Positions 7,103 to 15,416 of a stretch of DNA of 64,000 nt are shown in pieces. Each line of letters begins with the position of its first letter. The first letter of the stretch is position 1. Origin of the DNA: Bacillota bacterium (GTDB lineage: Bacteria; Bacillota; Clostridia; Peptostreptococcales; Anaerovoracaceae); assembly GCA_019420305.1 (NCBI GenBank), contig JAHZHL010000036.1, positions 42,426 through 106,425 on the forward strand, given 5' to 3'. Under the pieces are notes generated by a model that was given only the letters and a program-made list of their open reading frames with translations, did not search any database and had not been told where the DNA came from. The position numbers were made by a program, and so were the translations under genes.

Positions 7103-8878
7103 CTACAGAAGAGACGCGATCAAATCTTCCGGCATTTTACCGTTTTCGTCCCATCCCATTACTTTATAATACTGGCTCAGCATATCATCGAAGGCCTCCT
7201 GCGGAATCACTTGACCCTTAGCCGGTCCATTCTGCAGAGCTTCTGTCACAATACGCTTTGGTACTGTATCGTGTCTTCTGTCAAATCCTTCTCTCTGGTT
7301 AAAGGCGCGTCCGATATTGATTACCCTGCGTCCCACCGTCGACATATCTTCCGTGGTCCATTCTACGCCTGTTACCATGGTCAGCAGTTCCGCCATGATA
7401 TCGTAGTCGAGAGTTCCCCAGAAGTCGCAGATGCACAGGGAGAACTTAATCGCATTATATTCTGCCAGATCATATACAAGCTGACCTTTATTTTCTGCCG
7501 TATATGGAGGAGCCGCCGCCTCGAACACTTCCATGTTCGGCGGATAAGCACGCATATGACACGCGCCTCTGTCAGATACCGCATAGGCTACCGAAGTCGC
7601 CCAAGAGCCACGAGGTTCGTACTGCGGGAATTCCAGACCCTTTACCTGCATCGCGAATTCCGTTCCGCCATATTTTTCGGAAGCTCTCTTTGTTCCCAGA
7701 GCCAAGTCTTTACCCACGCCTTCATTTCTTGCCATAAGCTTCAGATATTCGATCATCTTGTCAGCTTCGCCGAACTTGATGCCAAAATCATGGATTCCTT
7801 TTTCTGTCATTTCCATTGCCCAGATAATCGTATCTCCGGCACTGATGGTATCCAGACCCATGTCGTCCGCTACTTCGTTAAATTTTACAATTTTTTCCGG
7901 ATCGCGGATACCCGCATTTGGTCCCGCAACCGCGATGGACTCATACTCCGGACCTTCACAGATCGCGTCGCCGATCTTCAGGAAGTTTCCGCAGCCCAGC
8001 CCGCAGCTTCCGCAGCCGCGTTTTCCGACTCTGTACTGTTTCAGTACATCGCCATTATACTCGGTCCACTTTTCATCGGTTGTATCGGAGAAGTTTTTCC
8101 AAGGCAGAATCCCGCCGTCGTTACAAGCTTCCAGGAACGCGGTTGTACCATCATCAAAGATGTACTGGTTGTCGTCGTTTACTACGCTTTCACGGAGCAG
8201 TTCAATAATCCGGTTGGTGGTATTTTCAATATCGTTTACTTTCACACCGCCTGTTCCGCGGATTACGATGGCTTTCATATTCTTGGAACCCATTACCGCG
8301 CCGATGCCGCCTCTTCCTGCCTGTCTGTAATAGTCACAGTTGATGCAGGCCATTACACCCAGATTTTCCCCTGCAGGACCGATGGACATGATACTGAATT
8401 CCGGTCCGTATTTCTGCGCCAGAATTTTTTCCGCCTCATGAGAACCGAGACCCCACAGATCCTTCGCGTCCATAAAACGGATTTTTCCGTCATCGATCAG
8501 CACATATCCCGGCTCGCTGAGTTTTCCTTCGAAAATGGCCATATCATAACCCGCGAACTTCAGACGGATTCCAACATGGCCGCCGATGGAGCAGTCATTC
8601 ATGGTTCCGGTCGCAGGAGATTTGGCCGCTACGGAAAGCTTTCCGGAACACGGAACCGGCGTTCCGGTCAGAGGGCCTGTCGTCAGAAACAGTTTGTTTT
8701 CCGGTCCCAGCGGATCGATTCCCGGCTTTAATTCCTCATACATATAACGGATCGCGAGCCCTTTTGAACCTACATACTTTTTCGCAAAATCCATCCGGAG
8801 CGGTTCAAAGGAAACTCCTTTTTTTGTCAAGTCAATTCTTACTACTTTATTCTGATATCCCAGCATTGTCTTTTCCAT
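7103..8878 (-). CDS. Aldehyde:ferredoxin oxidoreductase, tungsten type (AOR-1)
   Basis: A 591-residue AOR-family large subunit. The N-terminal domain (YQNKVVRIDLTKKG ... KKYVGSKGLAIRYMYEELKPGIDPLGPENKLFLTTGPLTGT) and AGRGGIGAVMGSKNMKAI are family hallmarks that bind the bis-pterin cofactor. A CxxCxxxC (CGSCGLGC) plus a late Cys (SLCICDFWG) would hold the [4Fe-4S] cluster. It oxidizes aldehydes to acids and passes electrons to ferredoxin. The start at 8878 has AGGAGGGG five to six bases upstream. The upstream gene encodes a four-cluster ferredoxin subunit (13-base gap), as in two-subunit WorLS-type enzymes. The substrate cannot be read from the sequence. Confidence 0.93.
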   Translation of the reverse strand: MEKTMLGYQNKVVRIDLTKKGVSFEPLRMDFAKKYVGSKGLAIRYMYEELKPGIDPLGPENKLFLTTGPLTGTPVPCSGKLSVAAKSPATGTMNDCSIGGHVGIRLKFAGYDMAIFEGKLSEPGYVLIDDGKIRFMDAKDLWGLGSHEAEKILAQKYGPEFSIMSIGPAGENLGVMACINCDYYRQAGRGGIGAVMGSKNMKAIVIRGTGGVKVNDIENTTNRIIELLRESVVNDDNQYIFDDGTTAFLEACNDGGILPWKNFSDTTDEKWTEYNGDVLKQYRVGKRGCGSCGLGCGNFLKIGDAICEGPEYESIAVAGPNAGIRDPEKIVKFNEVADDMGLDTISAGDTIIWAMEMTEKGIHDFGIKFGEADKMIEYLKLMARNEGVGKDLALGTKRASEKYGGTEFAMQVKGLEFPQYEPRGSWATSVAYAVSDRGACHMRAYPPNMEVFEAAAPPYTAENKGQLVYDLAEYNAIKFSLCICDFWGTLDYDIMAELLTMVTGVEWTTEDMSTVGRRVINIGRAFNQREGFDRRHDTVPKRIVTEALQNGPAKGQVIPQEAFDDMLSQYYKVMGWDENGKMPEDLIASLL

Positions 8879-8891
8879 TTTTTCCCCTCCT

Positions 8892-9278
8892 TTACTCAAA
8901 TGTCAGCGCGTTCTGTGGGCAGGTCTTAACGCAGGTCGGATCGCCCTTGCAGGTATCACAGATATACGCCTTTTCGTCTCTGATCTTTACAACATGTTTC
9001 GGGCATTTGTCCGCGCACGCACCGCAGCCGATGCATTTGTCCATATCTACTTCTATGTAGTCGCCCAGCTTGATGGCATCTACCGGACACGCTTTTACAC
9101 ACATGCCGCACAGAATACAGAAATGATCCATATACTTCAGATTTCCGTCCTCATAGCATGTTTCAATGGCAATTCTCGCTTTGGAAGGAATATACTCGCC
9201 TTCCTTCATGGCCGAACAGACCTGTGCGCACAGCTGACAGCCAATACACTTTTCTTTCTTGAATTTCAGTCGCTTCAT
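8892..9278 (-). CDS. Polyferredoxin subunit of AOR-1 (four [4Fe-4S] motifs)
   Basis: A 128-residue HycB/AorB-type electron-transfer protein. Four cysteine sets are visible: CIGCQLCAQVC, CILCGMCVKAC, CIGCGACADKC and CDTCKGDPTCVKTC, enough for four [4Fe-4S] clusters with exchanged fourth ligands. It would relay electrons from AOR-1 to soluble ferredoxin. It is the first gene of the AOR-1 operon, with a long leader containing a riboswitch-like element and terminator. Confidence 0.9.
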   Translation of the reverse strand: MKRLKFKKEKCIGCQLCAQVCSAMKEGEYIPSKARIAIETCYEDGNLKYMDHFCILCGMCVKACPVDAIKLGDYIEVDMDKCIGCGACADKCPKHVVKIRDEKAYICDTCKGDPTCVKTCPQNALTFE

Positions 9279-9310
9279 TTGTCCCCTCTTCCTTTCAACA
9301 TAGTAGCCAT

Positions 9311-9366
9311 AAAAAAAGCAAAGTGAAGTTCAGACCGCCTCCCGCAGCCTGAGAACTCTCCTTTGC
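9311..9366 (-). terminator. Terminator of the AOR-1 leader
   Basis: On the minus strand GCAAAG pairs with CTTTGC, with inner pairing of GTTC/GAAC and CAG/CTG, followed by seven T. The 5' arm uses the conserved GCAAAGGAG of the aptamer-like element, so folding of the aptamer and of the terminator exclude each other. Confidence 0.75.
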
Positions 9367-9443
9367 GCAATGGCAGGCAGTAAAATCGCTCTTACTACCC
9401 TGACGTCTCCGCCGGCACAGAGTGTCGCGCGGAGATCGGAGTT
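9354..9443 (-). ncRNA. Candidate Moco/Tuco-type riboswitch of the AOR-1 operon
   Basis: On the minus strand the element starts AACTCCGAT, has a hairpin TCTCCGC/GCGGAGA, then CGTCAGGGT, a stem AGTAA/TTACT, GCCTGCCATTGCGC and AAAGGAG, closing with GAGTT against AACTC. CGTCAGGGT and TGCCTGCCATTGCGCAAAGG recur in the AOR-2 leader, while the stem between them differs but still pairs there (ATG/CAT), which is covariation. The GGGT..GCCT pair and the AAAGGA block also match the tupA leader. Confidence 0.7.
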
Positions 9444-9462
9444 GTTTCATTGTCCTTTCTTG

Positions 9463-9492
9463 ATTATAACGTAGCCCTTCCCCTCTTGTCAA
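9463..9492 (-). promoter_or_regulatory. Promoter of the AOR-1 operon
   Basis: Minus strand: TTGACA (9487-9492), 18 bases, TATAAT (9463-9468). A second TTGACA lies 11 bases further upstream. The start would be about 15 bases before the riboswitch-like element. Confidence 0.75.
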
Positions 9493-9555
9493 TTCTTTGT
9501 CAATTCCTTTTTTTGTATTATCTTGCTGTATTTTTTGAATCTTCCTTTCTTTTTC

Positions 9556-9584
9556 TTGACAATTTGGAAAAAGGAACGTAAAAT
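9556..9584 (+). promoter_or_regulatory. Promoter of the AOR-2 operon
   Basis: TTGACA (9556-9561), 17 bases, TAAAAT (9579-9584), shortly before the AOR-2 leader element. It is divergent from the AOR-1 promoter about 70 bases away. Confidence 0.65.
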
Positions 9585-9603
9585 ATAATCAGAATTTTCA
9601 GTT

Positions 9604-9722
9604 TAATCTCCGATTTTTATTTGACAGCACTCCCAAACAATTCCATTGTTTCGGATGCGGCCGGTAAAAACGTCAGGGTATGGGAAGTAATTGTCATGCC
9701 TGCCATTGCGCAAAGGAGACTT
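9604..9722 (+). ncRNA. Candidate Moco/Tuco-type riboswitch of the AOR-2 operon
   Basis: The leader has CTCCGAT near its 5' edge, the block ACGTCAGGGT at 9670-9679, a short stem ATG/CAT, and TGCCTGCCATTGCGCAAAGG at 9696-9715. These blocks match the AOR-1 leader, although the part between the 5' CTCCGAT and the central block is longer here. The conserved CAAAGGAG also forms the 5' arm of a strong terminator just downstream, which makes a transcription-termination riboswitch the best reading. Confidence 0.7.
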
Positions 9723-9755
9723 CCGCTGATAGGCGGTCTGCTCCTTTGTTTTTTT
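9711..9755 (+). terminator. Terminator of the AOR-2 leader
   Basis: CAAAGGAG pairs with CTCCTTTG, with an inner CCGC/GGCGG pairing, followed by seven T. It lies about 80 bases before the first gene and overlaps the conserved 3' block of the riboswitch element. Confidence 0.8.
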
Positions 9756-9835
9756 GTGGCAGACCATCCTGTCAGCCACAACTTGCATTTTGGGTAAAGG
9801 AGGTGAATCGATTCTATCCGGGAATCGAAAAAAAC

Positions 9836-10309
9836 ATGGAAAAAACGATTGTACTGCAGCCCGAAAAATGTCTGGGATGCCGGACATGCGAACTTATCTG
9901 TTCGTTCAGCCGCGCGAAAGAGTTCAACCCGCAGAAGTCGGCAGTCAGTGTCATTTCTTATGATACGGCCATGCTTTGCGTACCTATCATGTGTACACAA
10001 TGTGAAGATGCCGCTTGTGCCGCCATCTGTCCGGTCAAGGCTATCGCCAGAGATGAATGGGGCGCCATGAAAATTGATGAAAAGAAATGCATCGGCTGCA
10101 AAATGTGCATTTCTGCCTGTCCCTTGGGGAATATGGCGCTTGACAGCGGCAAGGTATTTAAGTGTACACTCTGCGGCGGAGATCCGCAATGCGCAAAGTA
10201 CTGTCCTTCCGGGGCGATCGAGTACAAAAGCGCCTCTCCGTCCTCATTGGTCAAAAAGAAAGCGATTGCGGAAAAGTTTAAGGAAGCATTCGGAGAGGAG
10301 GCGTTTTAA
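9836..10309 (+). CDS. Polyferredoxin subunit of AOR-2
   Basis: A 157-residue ferredoxin-like protein. It begins MEKTIVLQPEKCLGCRTCELICSF and has cysteine sets CLGCRTCELIC, CTQCEDAACAAIC, CIGCKMCISAC and CTLCGGDPQCAKYC for four [4Fe-4S] clusters. It would pass electrons between AOR-2 and the NuoEFG-like module. The start at 9836 follows family alignment; the nearest strong Shine-Dalgarno (AAAGGAGGTG at 9797-9806) is about 30 bases upstream, so a start at an in-frame GTG near 9803 cannot be excluded. The stop is followed at once by the AOR-2 start codon. Confidence 0.88.
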   Translation: MEKTIVLQPEKCLGCRTCELICSFSRAKEFNPQKSAVSVISYDTAMLCVPIMCTQCEDAACAAICPVKAIARDEWGAMKIDEKKCIGCKMCISACPLGNMALDSGKVFKCTLCGGDPQCAKYCPSGAIEYKSASPSSLVKKKAIAEKFKEAFGEEAF

Positions 10310-12118
10310 ATGTACGGATTCACAGGCACATTGCTGAGGATTGACTTAACCGCGGGTTCAATTCAGAAAGAAATTCTGGATCCTGTCCTCGCGAAAAAAT
10401 ATCTGGGCGGAAGAGGACTGGGTACAAAGATCTATACAGATGAAACCGCTTCCGGCATAGACCCTTTCGCACCGGAAAACAAACTGATTCTGATGACCGG
10501 ACCGCTGACCGGAACATTCGCTCCCAGCGCCGGGAGACTGATGTGGATTACAAAAGCGCCGCTTACCGGAACGATTGGCTGCGCCAATTCCGGCGGCTAT
10601 TTTGGACCGGAACTGAAATACGCAGGATATGACGGTATCATTTTTGAAGGAAAGGCGGAAACCCCTGTATATCTTTTTATTGAGGATGACCAGGTTGAAT
10701 TGAGATCCGCGGAACATCTCTGGGGGAAAACCGTATTCGAAACCACCGATCTGCTCAAAGATGAAACCGGTGAGGAAAGCCGGATCTGCTGTATCGGACC
10801 TGCCGGAGAAAATCGGGTGCTTTATGCCGCAATTATGAACGATAAGCACCGGGCGGCGGGAAGAGGCGGCCTGGGCGCGGTAATGGGAGCGAAAAACCTC
10901 AAAGCCATCGCCATAAAAGGAACCGGCGGAATCCGGGTTTCTGATAACGACGGTTTTATTCGAGACTGCGCAGCCGCGCGCAAGATCCTCGCGGAAAACG
11001 CGGTCACAGGTGAGGGACTTGCTGCCTATGGAACGGAAATCCTTGTCAATATTATAAACGGATCCGGAGCCATGCCTCAATATAACTGGAGGGATGGCGC
11101 GGTTTTCCGGGACGCGGAAGACATTTCCGGAGAAGCTCTGACGGAAAAGTATCTAATTCGCAACAAAGGCTGCTTCGGATGCTCTATCGGATGCGGAAGA
11201 GTTACCCGGATCAAGGACGGACCTTTTGCCTCGGCCGGGGAAGGTCCTGAATATGAGGCAGCCTGGGCTCTGGGCGCTTCCTGCGGGATTCACGATCTCG
11301 CCGCGATCTGCAAAGTAAACTTCCTCTGCAATGAATACGGACTTGATCCCATCACACTCGGCTCCACCTTCGCCTGCGCCATGGAGCTGGCAGATTCGGG
11401 ATATCTTGACAAAAAAGAAATGGGCGGAGATCTTCTTTTCGGAAACGCGCAAAGCATTGTCGACTTTACATATAAGACCGTCCGGCGGGAAGGATTCGGC
11501 GATCTCCTGGCCCAGGGTTCTTATCGGCTCGCGGAAAAATACGGCCATCCGGAACTCTCTATGTCCGTAAAGAAACAGGAAATGCCTGCCTATGACGGTC
11601 GGAGCATGCAGGGAATCGGCCTTGAATACGCTACCTCCAACCGGGGCGGCTGCCACGTCCGCGGATACATGACCTCGCCTGAGATTCTCGGAATTCCGGA
11701 AAAAATGGATCCTCTGAAGACAGAAGGAAAAGCCGCGGCTCTTAAAACATTTCAGGATCTGACCGCTGTAGTGGATTCCATCGGGATCTGTCTCTTTACG
11801 ACCTTTGGAATCGGTCTTGCGGAGATTGCCCCGATTGTCCGCACCTGTACCGGATGGGATCTGTCCGACGAAGCCCTTCTGCAGGCAGGCGACCGGATCT
11901 GGACTATGGAAAAACAGTATAATCTGCGGGAGGGATTTACAAAGAAAGACGATCAGCTTCCGCCAAGGCTTTATCAGGAGCCAATTCCGGAGGGCGCCGC
12001 CAAGGGACAGGTCAGCCACGTTCCGGAAATGCTCGAAGAATACTATCAGATTCGAGGCTATGATCCGGAAGGAGTCCCCACGCCTGACAAATTAAAGGAG
12101 CTGGATCTCACGCCATGA
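10310..12118 (+). CDS. Aldehyde:ferredoxin oxidoreductase, tungsten type (AOR-2)
   Basis: A 602-residue AOR large subunit, clearly related to AOR-1 but distinct. It carries the GPLTGTFAPSAGRL and AAGRGGLGAVMGAKNLKAIAIKG blocks that bind the pterin cofactor, CFGCSIGC for three cluster ligands and a late Cys (SIGICLFTTFG) for the fourth. Unlike AOR-1 it is cotranscribed with NuoE-, NuoF- and NuoG-like genes, so its electrons are expected to reach NAD(P)H as well as ferredoxin. A GAGAGGAGG Shine-Dalgarno stands before the ATG. The end overlaps the moaD start by four bases (ATGA). Confidence 0.93.
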   Translation: MYGFTGTLLRIDLTAGSIQKEILDPVLAKKYLGGRGLGTKIYTDETASGIDPFAPENKLILMTGPLTGTFAPSAGRLMWITKAPLTGTIGCANSGGYFGPELKYAGYDGIIFEGKAETPVYLFIEDDQVELRSAEHLWGKTVFETTDLLKDETGEESRICCIGPAGENRVLYAAIMNDKHRAAGRGGLGAVMGAKNLKAIAIKGTGGIRVSDNDGFIRDCAAARKILAENAVTGEGLAAYGTEILVNIINGSGAMPQYNWRDGAVFRDAEDISGEALTEKYLIRNKGCFGCSIGCGRVTRIKDGPFASAGEGPEYEAAWALGASCGIHDLAAICKVNFLCNEYGLDPITLGSTFACAMELADSGYLDKKEMGGDLLFGNAQSIVDFTYKTVRREGFGDLLAQGSYRLAEKYGHPELSMSVKKQEMPAYDGRSMQGIGLEYATSNRGGCHVRGYMTSPEILGIPEKMDPLKTEGKAAALKTFQDLTAVVDSIGICLFTTFGIGLAEIAPIVRTCTGWDLSDEALLQAGDRIWTMEKQYNLREGFTKKDDQLPPRLYQEPIPEGAAKGQVSHVPEMLEEYYQIRGYDPEGVPTPDKLKELDLTP

Positions 12119-12393
12119 AAATCAAATATTTTGCCTATTACAGGCAGGATACCGGGCGCAAGTCCGAAGAACTGGATCTTGCGCCCCTGACGGTTCTGGA
12201 ACTTCTCCGCTATCTGGGGCAGCGGTACGGAAAACGCTTTTCTGACCGGATTCTCTATAGAGGCGGGGAAGACATCAACCATCAGGTCATTGTGCTCCTG
12301 AACGGAAGAAATATCGACTTTCTGCAGGGAAATGAGACCATCGTCCAAAGGGAAGATGAAGTACTGCTCTTTCCCAGAATCGCAGGAGGATAA
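12115..12393 (+). CDS. moaD: MoaD-like sulfur carrier in the AOR-2 operon
   Basis: A 92-residue beta-grasp protein ending in PRIAGG, the Gly-Gly needed for thiocarboxylation. It has a MoaD-like length and pattern (VIVLLNGRNIDFLQGNETIVQREDEVLLFP). It starts inside the AOR-2 stop (ATGA overlap), so the two are made together. A dedicated MoaD beside AOR is common and probably secures molybdopterin supply for this enzyme. The first MoaD in the window (6733-6972) differs in sequence. Confidence 0.85.
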   Translation: MKIKYFAYYRQDTGRKSEELDLAPLTVLELLRYLGQRYGKRFSDRILYRGGEDINHQVIVLLNGRNIDFLQGNETIVQREDEVLLFPRIAGG

Positions 12394-12405
12394 ACTGGAA
12401 AGGGC

Positions 12406-12888
12406 GTGATTTTTTTGGAACATGCACAACAAACGATAACGAAAATCCTTCAGAAATTTCCTGCGCAGCAGCGCTTTTCCCTCGCTATCCTGCAGGAAAT
12501 TCAAAAGGAATACAATTATATTTCGGCAGAACACCTGAAAGCCGCGGCAGACTATCTCTCTCTGCCCCTCTCTCAACTGTTCTCCATGGCTACCTTCTAT
12601 AAAGCATTGAGCCTTGATAAAAAAGGGAAATTTATCATCCGCGTATGCGACGGCACGGCCTGCCATATACGCGGGAGCCAGAATATCCTTGGCGAAATCG
12701 AACGGGCTCTGGGAATCCGGGAGGGAGAGACTACCGAAGACGGTCTTTTCTCCATCGAAATTGTAAACTGCGTCGGTTCCTGCGCCATGGCACCGGTCGT
12801 GATCTGTGATGAAGACTACTTCGGCAACGTCGCCCCCGGCGGAGGTGAGCAGATTGTAGAAACCTACCGGAAAAAGGAGGCGGAATAG
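12406..12888 (+). CDS. NuoE/HydC-like [2Fe-2S] thioredoxin-fold subunit
   Basis: About 157-160 residues, matching the 24-kDa subunit of complex I and of NAD-linked hydrogenases and formate dehydrogenases. The four [2Fe-2S] ligands are seen as CDGTAC (C-x4-C) and CVGSC (C-x3-C). The open frame begins at a GTG (12406), but a TTG at 12415 has better spacing from the GGAAAGGG upstream, so the true N-terminus may be three residues shorter. It pairs with the next gene, the NuoF-like flavoprotein, to form the NAD(P)H-reactive module. Confidence 0.88.
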   Translation: MIFLEHAQQTITKILQKFPAQQRFSLAILQEIQKEYNYISAEHLKAAADYLSLPLSQLFSMATFYKALSLDKKGKFIIRVCDGTACHIRGSQNILGEIERALGIREGETTEDGLFSIEIVNCVGSCAMAPVVICDEDYFGNVAPGGGEQIVETYRKKEAE

Positions 12889-14664
12889 ATGAACAGAGAA
12901 ATACTGGTATGCTGCGGCACAGGCTGTCTCGCGAACGGCGCGCAGGCGGTAGTGGATGCCTTTTCCGCCGCCATATCGGGAGATGGCAGCATTTCCGTCA
13001 AACCGGCTGTCAAAAAAACCGGATGTAACGGTTTTTGCGAAAACGGTCCGATTGTAACCATCTATCCGGATAATATCACCTATTATAAAGTCCGGCCTGC
13101 GGATGTCTCCGAAATCATAAAGAGACTGGATGGCGCTCCTGTTGAGCGCCTTCTGTACAGGGATGATTCCGGAAACGCGGTCTGCTCCCGTGAAGAAAAT
13201 CCGTTTTATGCCGCACAGTATAAAATTGCGCTGCGCAATACGGGGCGCATTGATCCCTCTTCCATCCAAGACTATCTGGATCGCGGCGGCTACAAAGGGC
13301 TTGAGGCCGCGCTCTCCATGGCTCCGGAGGAAGTCATCGAACAGATTGAAACCAGCGGCCTGCGCGGAAGAGGCGGCGCCGGTTTTCCTACAGGGCGTAA
13401 ATGGCGTTCCTGCCGCGAGGTGCCGAGCGACATAAAGTATATGCTTTGTAACGGGGATGAAGGAGATCCCGGAGCCTTTATGGATCGAAGCATTCTGGAG
13501 GGCGATCCCCATAGTGTTCTGGAGGGATTGATCATCGGCGCCTACGCCATCGGAGCTCAATACGGATACTTTTACATCCGCGACGAATACGGACTTGCGC
13601 TGTCTCATATGGAGGAAGCGATCGCTTCTGCCCGGCGCAGCGGTTTTTTGGGAAAAAATATACTGGGAAGCGATTTTCACTTTGACTGCGAGATTGTCCG
13701 CGGAGGAGGCGCCTTTGTCTGTGGAGAGTCCTCTGCGCTGATGTCTTCTATTGAGGGGAAGCCCGGAGAGCCAAGGGTCAAATATACCCGCTCTGTTGAA
13801 AAGGGGCTTTTTGATCAGCCTACTGTACTGAATAATGTAGAAACACTCGCGAATGTGCCCTATATCCTTGTCCATGGCGGTGCTTCTTTCGCGAAGCTGG
13901 GTACAGAGGGCAGCAAAGGAACCAAAGTGTTTTCCCTCGTCGGAAAAGTCAATCGTACAGGGCTCGTGGAGGTCCCCATGGGAGCTACTCTCCGCCATCT
14001 TATTTTCGATATCGGCGGAGGAATCCGGGATGGCGGCAAGTTTAAAGGAATCCAGACCGGCGGTCCTTCCGGCGGATGCATTCCCGAGGAACTGCTGGAT
14101 CTGGAAATCGATTTTGATACCTTAAAAGCCAATGGTTCCATGATGGGCTCCGGCGGCATGATTGTCATGGACGAAACAACCTGTATGGTCGAGCTTTCCC
14201 GCTATTATCTCAGTTTTCTCGCCGGAGAATCCTGCGGAAAATGTACACCGTGCCGTGAAGGACTCCGGTGTATGCTTGACATCCTCACCCGTATCACGGA
14301 GGGGCGTGCCAGCATGAAGGATCTGGATCTTTTAGAAGATCTCGCTTATACGGCCAAAGAAGCTTCCTTATGCGAGCTGGGGCGGACCGCCGCCAACCCG
14401 GTCATTTCGACACTGACCTGGTTCCGGGATGAATATGAGGCTCATATCCGGGAGCACCGCTGTCCCGCGGGAGTCTGCACCGCTCTGATCCGTTATCGGA
14501 TTGACCCCGAAAAATGTAAGGGTTGTGGTCTCTGCGGCAAGAAATGCCCCGCAGGGGCGATCCACGGGGAACGGAAGCTTCCGTACCGGATCAATCCGGA
14601 TTCCTGTATAAAATGCGGACTCTGCCGACATACCTGTAAGTTCGACGCAATTCTTGTGGAATAA
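12889..14664 (+). CDS. NuoF/HydB-like NAD(P)H-FMN subunit with extra clusters
   Basis: A 591-residue fusion. Residues 1-80 are a thioredoxin-like [2Fe-2S] domain (CCGTGC, GCNGFC). The core is NuoF, with the FMN/NADH glycine loop GLRGRGGAGFPTGRKW, CNGDEGDPGAFMDR, then an SLBB-like region and the [4Fe-4S] motif ESCGKCTPCREG. The C-terminus adds two ferredoxin-type clusters (CKGCGLCGKKC and CIKCGLCRHTC). This domain order is that of HydB in NAD-dependent and bifurcating hydrogenases. In this operon it should transfer electrons between AOR-2 and NAD(P), and may be the bifurcating flavin site. It follows the NuoE-like gene directly. Confidence 0.92.
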   Translation: MNREILVCCGTGCLANGAQAVVDAFSAAISGDGSISVKPAVKKTGCNGFCENGPIVTIYPDNITYYKVRPADVSEIIKRLDGAPVERLLYRDDSGNAVCSREENPFYAAQYKIALRNTGRIDPSSIQDYLDRGGYKGLEAALSMAPEEVIEQIETSGLRGRGGAGFPTGRKWRSCREVPSDIKYMLCNGDEGDPGAFMDRSILEGDPHSVLEGLIIGAYAIGAQYGYFYIRDEYGLALSHMEEAIASARRSGFLGKNILGSDFHFDCEIVRGGGAFVCGESSALMSSIEGKPGEPRVKYTRSVEKGLFDQPTVLNNVETLANVPYILVHGGASFAKLGTEGSKGTKVFSLVGKVNRTGLVEVPMGATLRHLIFDIGGGIRDGGKFKGIQTGGPSGGCIPEELLDLEIDFDTLKANGSMMGSGGMIVMDETTCMVELSRYYLSFLAGESCGKCTPCREGLRCMLDILTRITEGRASMKDLDLLEDLAYTAKEASLCELGRTAANPVISTLTWFRDEYEAHIREHRCPAGVCTALIRYRIDPEKCKGCGLCGKKCPAGAIHGERKLPYRINPDSCIKCGLCRHTCKFDAILVE

Positions 14665-14678
14665 AGGAGGCAGACAAT

Positions 14679-15413
14679 ATGAAGATCATGATTGATAAAC
14701 AGGAAATAGAAGCGTACCCGGAGGAAACAATTATGGACGCGGCCCGCAGAAATGGTGTCTTCATTCCCGGCCTGTGCTGGGATGAGGCAGTGGAGAAGAC
14801 CAACTGCTGCAGGCTCTGCATGGTGGAAACGACAGACGGGAGTCGAAAAAAGCTGGTGGCGGCCTGCGCGTTCCGGGTCAAAGAGGGTCTGCGGGTGGAT
14901 ACCGATTCTGAACGAGTTCAGAGAATACGAAAAACACTGCTCCGCCTGATGTACACGCAGGCACCTGATAACCCCACAATTATGGAACTGATGCGGCTCT
15001 GCCATGTCACGCCGCATCCCGCGCTCCCGCTCAAAGCAGATTCCCGGCAATGCATCCTGTGCAGGCTTTGTGTCGGAAGCTGCCAGGCGCTTGGCGCGTC
15101 TTCCATCAGTCCAATTCTTCGAGGAATTGAGAAACGCATTGACACTCCATATTCCAAAGCTTCCGAAACCTGTATCGGGTGCGCCTCCTGCGCCCGGATC
15201 TGCCCTACCGGCTGCATTGATGTTGAGGACACCCCAGAGCACCGCACCATCTGGAACAGACAGTTTGAATGGATCCGCTGTGAACAGTGCGGAGCAATTA
15301 TTACCACAAAAGAACATTTTGCCGCTTCCACACCCCCCGGTACACCTGCTTTGTGCCCGGTCTGCCGCAGAAAAGCGCAGGCAGAGGTTTTCGCGAAAAC
15401 CTTGGGCGAATAG
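14679..15413 (+). CDS. NuoG N-terminal/HydA-like iron-sulfur subunit without hydrogenase domain
   Basis: A 244-residue protein. Residues 1-80 are a plant-type [2Fe-2S] ferredoxin domain (Cys in GLCWDEAVEKTNCCRLC and VAACAF). A His-containing linker (CHVTPHPALPLKADSRQ) leads to two [4Fe-4S] motifs, CILCRLCVGSC and CIGCASCARIC. The C-terminus has CEQC and CPVC pairs that look like a zinc ribbon. It corresponds to the front part of NuoG or of the hydrogenase subunit HydA, but the catalytic hydrogenase part is missing, so AOR-2 probably takes its place as the oxidizing unit. It is the last gene of the AOR-2 operon and is followed by a terminator. Confidence 0.88.
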   Translation: MKIMIDKQEIEAYPEETIMDAARRNGVFIPGLCWDEAVEKTNCCRLCMVETTDGSRKKLVAACAFRVKEGLRVDTDSERVQRIRKTLLRLMYTQAPDNPTIMELMRLCHVTPHPALPLKADSRQCILCRLCVGSCQALGASSISPILRGIEKRIDTPYSKASETCIGCASCARICPTGCIDVEDTPEHRTIWNRQFEWIRCEQCGAIITTKEHFAASTPPGTPALCPVCRRKAQAEVFAKTLGE

Positions 15414-15416
15414 CGG

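Noticed and set aside
6854..8731. A 625-codon open frame on the plus strand
   Set aside because: It is antisense to AOR-1, with no homology and a His/Phe/Arg-rich composition typical of antisense frames.
12058..13998. A 646-codon open frame on the minus strand
   Set aside because: It lies opposite moaD, the NuoE-like gene and most of the NuoF-like gene, has no ribosome site and no family motif; it is a codon-bias shadow.
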